DNA from: Methanolacinia paynteri
GTDB taxonomy: Archaea; Halobacteriota; Methanomicrobia; Methanomicrobiales; Methanomicrobiaceae
Reading direction: 5' to 3'
Assembly (NCBI RefSeq): GCF_000784355.1
Contig: NZ_KN360942.1
Location: forward strand, 1 to 44,982
Length of the DNA: 44,982 nt
The notes under the pieces were generated by a model. The model was given only the letters and a program-made list of their open reading frames with translations, searched no databases and was not told the origin of the DNA. The translations under genes were made by a program, and so were the position numbers. Below are positions 16,372-23,952 of this stretch, piece after piece; position 1 is the first letter of the stretch, and every line of letters starts with the position of its first letter.

Positions 16372-17658
16372 TCAGCCCGAAGGTGTTGAATCAAATGGAT
16401 CAATTGTTCCATCATTGTCATAATCTCCCCATCCGATGAAGCATCTGGTGGATGTACTTATTACTGATGTTGCCGTGTGATCTCTCATTACGCTAGGAGT
16501 TGACGAAAGACATGTTACGTGATTAGTATTAGTATACATATCATGCATCGGACTTACTGCCAGTATACTGGATTGTCCGCAATAACTAGATTCTGCATAT
16601 TCATCAAGGGCTCCATAGAGATGCAAAGATTCATGTTCATAGCTTCCGGGGACAGAGGGTACACTTCCGGAACCTGTTCTTCCCCAATATGAAATTGCAG
16701 TTTTGTCTGCATAGCCCTTATCTGGTCCGACGGCGTATGCACCCCAGTCATCATGAGTAAAATAAAGTAAAATAACCGAATCTGCACCAGACCAGCTTTT
16801 AACTGAGCGTGCAAGGTCATCGGTTGTACGCCCATCGTTATTAACATCTGTGTACCCTATGTTTTCTGCTGCTTCTTCCATCCAGCCATTTGGATCCCAG
16901 GCATCACTATTATCTCCGGTATTTGCACCCGATACCGTTACTGTATAAAATCCGCCGTCATTTACTGCATTGGCAGACGATGGTGCCTGTAGTCTGATGG
17001 AATTCGTTCCTATAGATGCATCGTTCATTGCGTCAGTTCTATCCGCTGTAGTCCATGCACCTTCACTGCTTGGATTTTGGAAGTCGGTGATAATGTATAG
17101 ATAATACATTTTTCCACATGCATACGGCGCGGATCGGGAACTTGGAGAGATGTAATCCTTGCTTTCTGCCGGATCCTCAAACCTCTCTAAAAGGTAATTT
17201 TGATAGTCCTCAACTAATTGTTCTTTTTGTGATTGAATAAACTTCGCAGTTTGAAGAGTGTTTAATCCAAGGATCTCGCTTACTTCTTCACTAAATACAT
17301 TGAGGTCCGTTATAGGATAGTAATTATGTTCTTTATCATAGTAATTATCCAAGACTTTTTTTTCAAGAATCTGAGAATATTGTACCAACTCTTCTTCAGA
17401 TAATCCCCATTCCATCCTCTCATTCCAGTAACTCAGGTAAGTCATGGGATCTTTAATAATTATTTCACAGTCATTTTCCTTGCTGATTGAAGTGCTTTCA
17501 CTAATTGAAAAATCAACTGCTTCTGGTGCCGGTACATCAATTCCAATGATGTTTGCATTTTTGTCATTATCCGCACTAACAGCCGGAACGAAGATCGCAC
17601 CGGCGAGTGCCACTACAAATAGCAGGCCCAGGACCTGCATACCGAGTTTTATTTTCAT
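16372..17658 (-). CDS. Secreted metzincin-like zinc metalloprotease
   Basis: I start at the ATG at 17658, which has AGAGGTGA five bases upstream; a longer frame to 17694 has none. The 428-residue product has a signal peptide (about 1-29, ending AVSA), a pro-region-like helical part (about 60-165), and a catalytic region with HESLHLYGALDE: H342 and H346 with E343 form an HExxH zinc site, and the Gly and Asp at +7 and +10 complete the metzincin pattern HExxHxxGxxD. A downstream Met (SPMHDMY) could be the Met-turn. The C-terminus has DYDNDGTIDPFD, a calcium-binding-like loop. Substrate unknown. Leads the operon with the Ig-like protein. Confidence 0.72.
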   Translation of the reverse strand: MKIKLGMQVLGLLFVVALAGAIFVPAVSADNDKNANIIGIDVPAPEAVDFSISESTSISKENDCEIIIKDPMTYLSYWNERMEWGLSEEELVQYSQILEKKVLDNYYDKEHNYYPITDLNVFSEEVSEILGLNTLQTAKFIQSQKEQLVEDYQNYLLERFEDPAESKDYISPSSRSAPYACGKMYYLYIITDFQNPSSEGAWTTADRTDAMNDASIGTNSIRLQAPSSANAVNDGGFYTVTVSGANTGDNSDAWDPNGWMEEAAENIGYTDVNNDGRTTDDLARSVKSWSGADSVILLYFTHDDWGAYAVGPDKGYADKTAISYWGRTGSGSVPSVPGSYEHESLHLYGALDEYAESSYCGQSSILAVSPMHDMYTNTNHVTCLSSTPSVMRDHTATSVISTSTRCFIGWGDYDNDGTIDPFDSTPSG

Positions 17659-18236
17659 CTTTTCACCTCTGTTAAGTTTTTTACCGGCATGCAAACCTTA
17701 ATCTGCTATAATGCTGACATAGGAGATGCCGGTCTTGTTAGTCGGCAAATGAAGGATCAGACTGCGGGTCTGTGTGTAACTTTAGGGCCTGTAATCCGGT
17801 CCTTTTACTTACCTTTTCATTGGATTTTTTTAAAAGGGGTTTAGTGGAGGTGTACTCCTCATCCGCCCCCGGTTGAAAATATGGTATAGTCATATAATAA
17901 TGTTTTTCACCATGCTCTTGAACAATCATCTAAAAAGTTGAGAGAATTATTTTATTGAAAGATAATATTTTTTTAAGATTTTGTAAAACCAAAGCTTTGA
18001 AGTTTTTTTAGAAAAATGTTGATTTTTGGCGCTAATTTTTTCTCCTGCGCTGGCAAAGCTCCCGCATTCCGGGATATCACTGATGCTGATAATTCTCTAA
18101 ATCAGACTTTATCCGGTTGTATCCAGCATTTCCACAACGCCAGATAAACGGCCCTGACTAGGTTCCTTATATAGTCTTTGCAATCGATAAGACGCTATTG
18201 AATTGTTGCATAGATAAAAAAAGAATGATCCCGCAA
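17659..18236. other. Gene-free region upstream of the metalloprotease
   Basis: I see no supported gene here. A 63-codon minus-strand ORF (17738-17929) has no ribosome site and no recognisable composition. The region should hold the metalloprotease promoter; a TTTAAAAA-like string near 17826 is too far upstream for a leaderless start, so a leader would be needed. Confidence 0.4.
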
Positions 18237-18317
18237 ATGCAAAACATCCTCATCTTCCTCGCCCTACACATCGTCACGATATGTGCGATTGTCATGTTCC
18301 TGGCGGATCTGATCTGA
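18237..18317 (+). pseudogene. DUF1294 remnant with internal in-frame deletion
   Basis: The 26-codon ORF joins the first six codons of the DUF1294 gene (ATG CAA AAC ATC CTC ATC) directly to its last about 20 codons (FLALHIVTICAIVMFLADLI). Compared with the 282-bp gene at 14771, 201 bp (67 codons) are missing without a frame change; the junction lies at a CTC-rich microhomology. The whole DUF1294 signature loop is lost, leaving one membrane helix. It is the left end of duplication C copy 2. Confidence 0.8.
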
Positions 18318-18646
18318 TTTTTTATTCTCACTTTTTGATTCTGTCATGACCCGACATTACTATTTTTTCAGGATGATTGTACAGAAATCCTGTAAATTGT
18401 TAAGTAAAACTTAAATAGTGCGAAAATACGGCCAAATTGCCATTTTTACAATCCACACAGAAGCCCCAGAATCCACGATCTCCTCTTCCTTCGATATAAC
18501 CATCGTCCGGAAAAAAGAGGGCATTCTCGTGCCGCCATATCGATGCGATTTGGGCTTTAATCCCCATAAAAACTGCGTATTGGCGATATTTAAAAACAGG
18601 TTTCAAAACACGGCATAAATCGTGAAAATAAGCCTAAATTGCCGTT
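18253..18646 (+). repeat. Segmental duplication C, copy 2
   Basis: Direct repeat of 14988-15386, about 3.27 kb downstream, with long identical runs between about 18395 and 18535. Together the two copies bracket the small membrane ORF, the Ig-like protein and the metalloprotease. The remnant DUF1294 ORF at its left edge shows that the copied unit once included the whole DUF1294 gene. Confidence 0.8.
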
Positions 18647-18967
18647 TTTTTGAGCTGGCCGAATCATGAAAAAGTATGGTAAGGTGATGATATCCGGGAT
18701 TTCAGTAAAATACCTTAAAAACAAAATTCAAAGCGCATGGAAAGAATTCTGATAGTATTTATTTAACTCAGGGATCAAAGGGATAATTTCGATTTTCACC
18801 AATTTAAGCAGAAAAATAAATGATCGATTTGACAGATATGTAGACGATCGTTCAAGAAAAAATATATATTGACATGAGCTATTTTCAACTGAAGGTTGCC
18901 GGGAGGATCTGATCATCAGATCAAACCCTTTTAAAAAAAATCCGGTGCTGCTTCCAGAGAAAACCGA
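18647..18967. other. Gene-free region with inverted repeat before the gene at 18968
   Basis: No gene is supported. The region holds a 17-bp near-perfect palindrome, GATCTGATCATCAGATC (18906-18922), and a TTTTAAAA TATA-like string just after it, about 35 bp before the ATG at 18968. The palindrome could be an operator for the following envelope genes (inference). Confidence 0.4.
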
Positions 18968-19591
18968 ATGAAGTCTCAAGAAAAATTAGTAGTAATTATC
19001 ATAATTGTTACGGCTCTTGTAATTCCGGTAAATGGTTATATCCAAGATGACTCGGATAATCTCACAAAAACAAATTTGCCGGACAGAGCGGTGGAGTGCG
19101 GCGTAGGATCATACTGGTATAAAGTGAACCCTGTCGGAACACAGTACACAGGTGGAAATTTCATAATTTCCAGGACAACCAACCTCCCGGCCGGCCAGGA
19201 AATCAACTATATGATACAGGTTTCAGACATTGGGCCGGGAAGCCCTGAACTTCGACCCCCCTCGTACACCGGTACAACAGCTGTTATTGCGGGGGAAGGA
19301 GAAATTAACTCGTGGTCGGCGGAAGTAGATACAACAAAATTCAAAACTGACACAGGTTTACAATCAGGTGCAGTTGCCGGGAACTATTCTCTTATCATCG
19401 GGCCGTTCTGCAAAGAGGTTTTTCATTTTGTTATTGTAGATAATTCAACATCTTATAATGAGACTTTCAAATCCGATTCAAGTTTAAATTCGAATGATAA
19501 AACAGACTCATCAACGCAGACGAAACAATCGCCGTTGCCTGTATTGATTATAATATTCAGTATGGGATTAGCAGTTTTATTCAGGAGATGA
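18968..19591 (+). CDS. Exported protein with C-terminal SPLP anchor tail
   Basis: The 207-residue product has a signal peptide (about 5-24), one beta-rich domain (about 40-160, with YWYKVNPVGTQYTGGNFIIS and AGNYSLIIGPFCKEVFHFVI), a Ser/Asn/Asp-rich linker, and a tail of the form QSPLPVLIIIFSMGLAVLFR. The tail is like archaeal C-terminal sorting signals (Pro motif, helix, basic end). I recall similar domains in secreted proteins of Methanomicrobia but cannot name the function. The stop overlaps the start of the next gene (ATGA), so the two are coupled. Confidence 0.7.
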   Translation: MKSQEKLVVIIIIVTALVIPVNGYIQDDSDNLTKTNLPDRAVECGVGSYWYKVNPVGTQYTGGNFIISRTTNLPAGQEINYMIQVSDIGPGSPELRPPSYTGTTAVIAGEGEINSWSAEVDTTKFKTDTGLQSGAVAGNYSLIIGPFCKEVFHFVIVDNSTSYNETFKSDSSLNSNDKTDSSTQTKQSPLPVLIIIFSMGLAVLFRR

Positions 19592-20946
19592 CATTTAGGT
19601 TTATGAACTACATCAAACGATCGGGGAGAACAGAAAAAACCGGAGGTGTGATTATTAATTTCCTTAATTCCCCAAAATTTTTAATTTTTTTATTATTAAT
19701 AGCGTTTATAATCATTCCCGCACAGGCATTATCTCCCCTGTGGGTATCAAACCTGACAGAGATCGACCAGGACATCCAGGATACAAGTGGCCGGCACTTC
19801 CTGTTGTTCCTGGCAATTTCAGATGACGGCAAAACAATTGCCGCGGCATCATTTGACGGCAGCATATATCTCATGAATGAGACCGGAGAGGTACTCCGGA
19901 ATATAACAGGAGGAAATAAATCCTCTGAAATCCTTTCATTTAGCCTTTCATCCGACGGTAACTTTCTTGCCCTGTCAAGTGTTAGTTCCGGCCCGCCATT
20001 GAATCCATTGAATCTCCCGAAAAATATCACTCTCATGGACAGAAACTGCGAGGAACTGTGGAATCATCCGACCCGGACATTCGTATACGATTCGAAAGTA
20101 TCGTCGGACGGGTTATTCAGCGTATTCGGGGATTATGAAAATATCACTTGCGTAGATAGGAACGGATCGATCCTGTGGATTTACCCGGTTGACGCTCTTG
20201 TGCTCTCACTTGATATCCCGGACAACTGCGAATATATCGTCGCTGTAACGGATAACCAGAAGGCATTCTGTTTGAACAGAAGCGGATCGGTAGTATGGGA
20301 AAATAAATTCCGGTCGCCCTACGACATAAAAATCTCCGCCGACGGGAATTACGTTTGTCTTACAACATACCTGAGAAAGATGTACCTCATGGAAAGTACC
20401 GGAACACCTCTCTGGAACAAGACATTGCCGCCGGGAACAAAGTTTGCAAAAAGCGGGATCTCCTACAAAGGCGATGAAATTGTGGTACGAACAACCGGAG
20501 CCGTTTTAGGATACGACCGATCGGGATTGCTCAAGTGGAATTATACTACGGAATATCAGCAATCCCTAACTCATCCGATATCGGCCCCGATCTTTTTACT
20601 CTCAAAAGACGGCCGGCATTCGATTGTTGCAGCCAACGATTCCCTGCTCCTCCTTGACGGCGAAGGAAACGAAACAGGATCATTCTCCTTCGATGAAAAA
20701 ATTTATGGCGTGGCCATATCATCCGACGGCTCGAAAATTGCGGCGATCACATCTGATGAATTGTATTATTTCGACAATCCCGATGCAGAATTAAAGGATT
20801 CTGTTGCTGTCCCGGAAGACAACTTACAAACAACAAACACAGAAGAGAAAACACCACCTGCAACGGAAACAAAACAATCGCCGCTGCCTGAATTGATTAT
20901 AATATTCAGTATGGGATTAGCGGTTTTCTTTCGGGTTAGGCCATGA
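19588..20946 (+). CDS. Exported beta-propeller (PQQ/WD40-like) protein with SPLP tail
   Basis: The product is up to 452 residues. The start is uncertain: ATG 19588 overlaps the previous stop, ATG 19603 is also possible. A hydrophobic segment (FLIFLLLIAFIIIPAQA, about 32-48) is the signal. The body has about seven blade-like repeats such as LFLAISDDGKTIAAASFDGS, VSSDGLFSVFG, ISADGNYVCL, ISSDGSKIAAITSD, the form of WD40/PQQ-like propellers. The tail QSPLPELIIIFSMGLAVFFR is almost identical, also in DNA, to the tail of the preceding protein. Likely a surface-exposed propeller of unknown ligand. Confidence 0.75.
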   Translation: MTFRFMNYIKRSGRTEKTGGVIINFLNSPKFLIFLLLIAFIIIPAQALSPLWVSNLTEIDQDIQDTSGRHFLLFLAISDDGKTIAAASFDGSIYLMNETGEVLRNITGGNKSSEILSFSLSSDGNFLALSSVSSGPPLNPLNLPKNITLMDRNCEELWNHPTRTFVYDSKVSSDGLFSVFGDYENITCVDRNGSILWIYPVDALVLSLDIPDNCEYIVAVTDNQKAFCLNRSGSVVWENKFRSPYDIKISADGNYVCLTTYLRKMYLMESTGTPLWNKTLPPGTKFAKSGISYKGDEIVVRTTGAVLGYDRSGLLKWNYTTEYQQSLTHPISAPIFLLSKDGRHSIVAANDSLLLLDGEGNETGSFSFDEKIYGVAISSDGSKIAAITSDELYYFDNPDAELKDSVAVPEDNLQTTNTEEKTPPATETKQSPLPELIIIFSMGLAVFFRVRP

Positions 20947-21434
20947 AAAAGAATCATCTAATCTGGATCCTGACTGGACTGACTGTTATAATATTAATAG
21001 CGGTAGCGGCTTTATGGTTTTACGAACCTGCACAAGCCCCCGAAGGCCCAGGAACAGATTCATACACACAGAGGTTAGTACACCTACCCTCATCACAACT
21101 TTTCCAACCTTCGACAGTCGAGCTGAAAGCAGGCGAGACGGAAGAGGAGAACATTACCCTGGGAACGAGGGGGGAAGGGCCGGGGATGGTTCACTATTCC
21201 GTCTCTCCCCGTGTTAAGGCTGGCTACCCAAAAGAAGAACTTTCATGGCCGGACGGTTTGAATATCAGTATCGAACCTTCGGACTTCATGGCATACCCGA
21301 ATGAGACCTATATATCGACCCTTACCGTTACGGCGACTCCAGACCTATCACAGGGCGAGTATCTGTTTCGTTTAGGTTACCACTTCGAGGGTGTCGAGGA
21401 AGGAGAGAGATGGCTTACTGTTGTAGTAAATTAA
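20943..21434 (+). CDS. Membrane-anchored exported protein, paralogue 1
   Basis: The 163-residue product has one N-terminal membrane helix (LIWILTGLTVIILIAVAALW) and an outside beta-rich domain with VELKAGETEEENITL, LNISIEPSDFMAYPNETY and LTVTATPDLSQGEYLF. This resembles an Ig-like/NEW3-type sandwich. It is paralogous to the gene at 21594, which shares the KAGE, NIS..PS.F..YP.E.Y and TxE/D order. Its ATG overlaps the stop of the propeller gene (ATGA), so it is part of the same transcription unit. Function unknown. Confidence 0.7.
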   Translation: MKKNHLIWILTGLTVIILIAVAALWFYEPAQAPEGPGTDSYTQRLVHLPSSQLFQPSTVELKAGETEEENITLGTRGEGPGMVHYSVSPRVKAGYPKEELSWPDGLNISIEPSDFMAYPNETYISTLTVTATPDLSQGEYLFRLGYHFEGVEEGERWLTVVVN

Positions 21435-21490
21435 ATATCCCAGGGTAAGATAATCATCCCTGGCCCCAGATCAATTTCCCGGAATAAAAC

Positions 21491-21601
21491 ATGAAAACGA
21501 AGACACAGCATACCATTATCATCTGCATGTTTGCAACATCCGGAATTGCGACGATAAAATTCCCCGGGATCAGGTCAGAAAAGTGGTGTCTGAATGAATA
21601 A
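21491..21601 (+). pseudogene. Degenerate 5' fragment of a copy of the gene at 22122
   Basis: The 36-codon ORF starts MKTKTQHTIIICMFA and continues TSGIATIKFPGIRSEK, which lines up with MKKKTKHILIACILA and SGIGDDKIPPGQAEK of the gene at 22122, with about nine residues of the membrane helix deleted. The DNA match (e.g. TCCGGAATTG, ATAAAATTCCC) supports a truncated duplicate, not chance. It overlaps the start of the gene at 21594 and probably makes no useful product. Confidence 0.7.
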
Positions 21602-22109
21602 ACGAACAATACTCATGATAATAGCTGCAATTGCAGTAATCATTGTTCTTAGCATGACTTTGGTATATCTGGTGGAACCTGTTTCCGATGACAATAATGA
21701 AGACGAAATTCCCCCCACATTGGTAACTCCCGGAAAATCTCATTTCGGTTCATCAGAGGAATACCTGTTCCCCGAATCCGGAGAAATTAAGGCAGGGGAA
21801 AATATGACTTTCAGATTAATGATCGAAAAGAATAAAGAATTGATCATGAATGAAACGATCAATGTCTCCCGTGTGAATGAGGCTTATTCCGACGAAAAAC
21901 TCCCTTTGCCTGAAGGTATGAATATCTCCTGTACGCCTTCTGCATTTATTTCATACCCCGGAGAAAGTTATAATGTGAGCCTGATCCTTGCGACAACTGA
22001 GGAAACTCCTGAAGATGTTTATCATTTCATGGTCCAGAGATCTTTTGATTCGGGAATTACGACATTATGGTTTGACTTAAATGTCACTTCTTCAGGTTTA
22101 GCAGACTGA
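21594..22109 (+). CDS. Membrane-anchored exported protein, paralogue 2
   Basis: The 171-residue product has an N-terminal membrane helix (about 6-28), then a domain parallel to that of the gene at 20943: SGEIKAGENMTF, PEGMNISCTPSAFISYPGES and TTEETPEDVYHFMV. The two genes are tandem duplicates that have diverged well beyond the recent duplications seen elsewhere here. It starts inside the end of the degenerate ORF at 21491 and is 12 bp from the next gene. Function unknown. Confidence 0.7.
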   Translation: MNKRTILMIIAAIAVIIVLSMTLVYLVEPVSDDNNEDEIPPTLVTPGKSHFGSSEEYLFPESGEIKAGENMTFRLMIEKNKELIMNETINVSRVNEAYSDEKLPLPEGMNISCTPSAFISYPGESYNVSLILATTEETPEDVYHFMVQRSFDSGITTLWFDLNVTSSGLAD

Positions 22110-22121
22110 TTTGAGCAAGAC

Positions 22122-22697
22122 ATGAAAAAAAAGACAAAGCATATATTAATCGCCTGCATCCTTGCGGCTGCGCTGATCGTCATAGCTGCGTTTACAGTAT
22201 CTGGAATTGGAGACGATAAAATTCCCCCGGGTCAGGCTGAAAAAATCCCCGAAAGCACGGAAAGTCAAAACAATCCGACTCCCAACACCACCAGGGAGAA
22301 CACAACCTTCATCGACATCCACCATGCAGACGGCGGAAGAATCATACTCTACCCGGAAGACCCTGAATTTCCTGCCATAGAAGCTGAGTGTTACGAACAG
22401 ATCCGCTGCATCATTTCCCAGATAAAGACCGGTTTTTCCAGTGCTGAGTTGAATGCCATGAAAAACAACGGCACTTATGTCGCGATAAATTTCTCCGCCC
22501 CGACCACATTTGAGACCAGCTACATCGTCGACGGATCACCCAAGACGATCACGATCGATGAGGCGATATTTTTCTTCGATCCGGAATACGAAGAGCTGAT
22601 CATCACCCCTATGCAAAACGCAGCCGGTGTCTGGGGAACGTCGCGTGACCGGGAAGAACTGAAAAAACTTGCTGACCCGATCTTTCAGAAGTTCTAA
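22122..22697 (+). CDS. Membrane-anchored exported protein of unknown function
   Basis: The 191-residue product has a basic start, one membrane helix (about 8-29, LIACILAAALIVIAAFTVSG), a Pro/Asn/Thr-rich linker (about 35-60), and an outside alpha/beta domain (about 65-190) with FIDIHHADGGRIILYPEDPE and VDGSPKTITIDEAIFFFDPE. I recognise no family. It is the last gene of the run starting at 18968. A degenerate copy of its 5' end lies at 21491. Confidence 0.65.
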   Translation: MKKKTKHILIACILAAALIVIAAFTVSGIGDDKIPPGQAEKIPESTESQNNPTPNTTRENTTFIDIHHADGGRIILYPEDPEFPAIEAECYEQIRCIISQIKTGFSSAELNAMKNNGTYVAINFSAPTTFETSYIVDGSPKTITIDEAIFFFDPEYEELIITPMQNAAGVWGTSRDREELKKLADPIFQKF

Positions 22698-23132
22698 GGC
22701 GGCAATGGAACAACAATATGGATTTTAATGTATTTTCAACAGGATTAAGAACAGACCATATCCCCGGATCACCGGTTTATCCCGTATAGAGGATCACAAT
22801 CCGACATGTTAGACATTGCCGGCAGCGGGTAACCTATATATCATATAAAGGCAAAAAGTCCCCGGGCAGTGTCTGTGATGACAGCGATGGCGGACCAGTG
22901 AAATATAGAGGAAACAATGGAAAAATAAGAATAAAATATAATCTTGTTTTATGCCCCCAACCTTTCCATCTCGCTGCCGCCGGTCCTGGTTACGGCCTGC
23001 CCGCAATCTTCTCGTTTTAAAAAGTTCAGGCGATACCGACGACTGAATCCATAATACTTGGCAGATCCCGGAAGAATATTCTGCAACTACCCCGATAAAT
23101 ATGATTAAATAATTTTAATAAAAATTAAATAA
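22698..23132. other. Gene-free region before the toxin-antitoxin pair
   Basis: No gene is supported in these about 435 bases. A TATA-like CTATATATCATATAAAG (22831-22847) is present but precedes no good ORF. The last 40 bases are very AT-rich and include AATTTTAATA (23111-23120), about 30 bp before the ATG at 23146. Confidence 0.4.
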
Positions 23133-23144
23133 CAGGTGCACCTG
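23133..23144. promoter_or_regulatory. Palindromic operator at the antitoxin start
   Basis: CAGGTGCACCTG is a perfect 12-bp palindrome that ends one base before the antitoxin ATG and includes its AGGTG ribosome site. Ribbon-helix-helix antitoxins typically bind such palindromes to repress their own operon; here binding would also mask the ribosome site. Inference from position. Confidence 0.5.
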
Positions 23145-23145
23145 C

Positions 23146-23370
23146 ATGAGTGTAAAAAGTTTCAGCATCTCCGACGACGTATACGAAAAATATTCGTCCG
23201 AATGCAAACGCCTCGGCCTCAATATGAGCAAACAGATTGAAAATTTCATGAAGTTCCAGCTCGACGAAGAATTTGCAGTAAGGGAGGAGTACATTTATAA
23301 AATAGACAAACTTCGGAAAGAAAGATTCAGACCGGTTTCCGATTTCGACAAAGAGTTTGAGATCTCCTGA
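23146..23370 (+). CDS. Ribbon-helix-helix antitoxin
   Basis: The 74-residue protein begins with KSFSISDDVYEKYSSECKRL and continues GLNMSKQIENFMK, the beta strand, two helices and turn of a CopG/RHH DNA-binding fold. The charged C-terminal half (about 40-74) would bind and neutralise the toxin encoded 20 bp downstream. Length and order fit type II toxin-antitoxin pairs. Likely autoregulated through the palindrome just upstream. Confidence 0.75.
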   Translation: MSVKSFSISDDVYEKYSSECKRLGLNMSKQIENFMKFQLDEEFAVREEYIYKIDKLRKERFRPVSDFDKEFEIS

Positions 23371-23390
23371 AAGAATTTCGGAGGTTTCCA

Positions 23391-23657
23391 TTGTACAGCC
23401 TTTTCATCTCCGAAACTCTTGAAGCAAAACTGGAAAAACTAAAGAAAGGAGATAAAGAAACTCTCGTAATCATATCAAAGAAAGTAAAGGAAATTCAAAA
23501 AAATCCATATCACTTCAAACCATTAAGACATGACCTGAAAGGGATCAGAAGAGTCCACATAAACAGATCATTTGTACTCATATATGAGATAATCGAGCCG
23601 GAAAATGCCGTAAGACTCCTAGACTTTGATCATCACGACAAAATTTACAAAATTTAA
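23391..23657 (+). CDS. RelE/ParE-type toxin
   Basis: The gene starts at a TTG codon (23391) with GGAGGT seven bases upstream. The 88-residue product has the fold order of RelE/ParE toxins: helical start (TLEAKLEKLKKGDKETLVII), KVKEIQKNPYHFKPLRHDLK, then the strands GIRRVHINRSFVLIYEI and LLDFDHHDKIYKI. RelE-type members cleave ribosome-bound mRNA and ParE-type members poison gyrase; which applies here cannot be told. It pairs with the antitoxin 20 bp upstream. Confidence 0.82.
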   Translation: MYSLFISETLEAKLEKLKKGDKETLVIISKKVKEIQKNPYHFKPLRHDLKGIRRVHINRSFVLIYEIIEPENAVRLLDFDHHDKIYKI

Positions 23658-23753
23658 CTTGAAATCAGGCAATAAAGACAAAATAGGATCAATTTCAAAA
23701 TTATGCTCTTAAAACCGGCTTTGATTATAAACCCATCCAGAAAACATACTCAT

Positions 23754-23876
23754 CTAAAGATCCAGTAACTTATCGATCTCCTCTTCGCTGACAAACCGGC
23801 CTTCGCGAAATTCTTTCACGGCCTCATCTATTCTCTCAAGTGTTTTTCCGGAAAGGAGTTCAGGATCGATCTCCAA
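23754..23876 (-). CDS. Orphan antitoxin-like ORF, possibly a remnant
   Basis: This 40-codon ORF from a TTG at 23876 encodes LEIDPELLSGKTLERIDEAV followed by KEFREGRFVSEEEIDKLLDL, an amphipathic helix pair typical of small antitoxins. No ATG lies in frame upstream and the ribosome site is weak, so it may have lost its start. No toxin follows it on the minus strand. It is convergent with the toxin at 23391, whose stop is 96 bp away. The stretch 23658-23952 holds nothing else I can support. Confidence 0.4.
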   Translation of the reverse strand: MEIDPELLSGKTLERIDEAVKEFREGRFVSEEEIDKLLDL

Positions 23877-23952
23877 ATTTAGAGTATATTGAATTATATC
23901 ATGACAAAATTGAATGAAAAGAACCGGTTTGAAAAAAATAGGATTCTAAAGA

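Noticed and set aside
17738..17929. Minus-strand ORF of 63 codons upstream of the metalloprotease
   Set aside because: No ribosome site, no recognisable domain, and low-quality composition; more likely leader or spacer DNA.
22874..22960. Possible C/D box small RNA (GTGATGA at 22874)
   Set aside because: A C-box-like string is present, but I find no matching D, D' and C' boxes at proper spacing.
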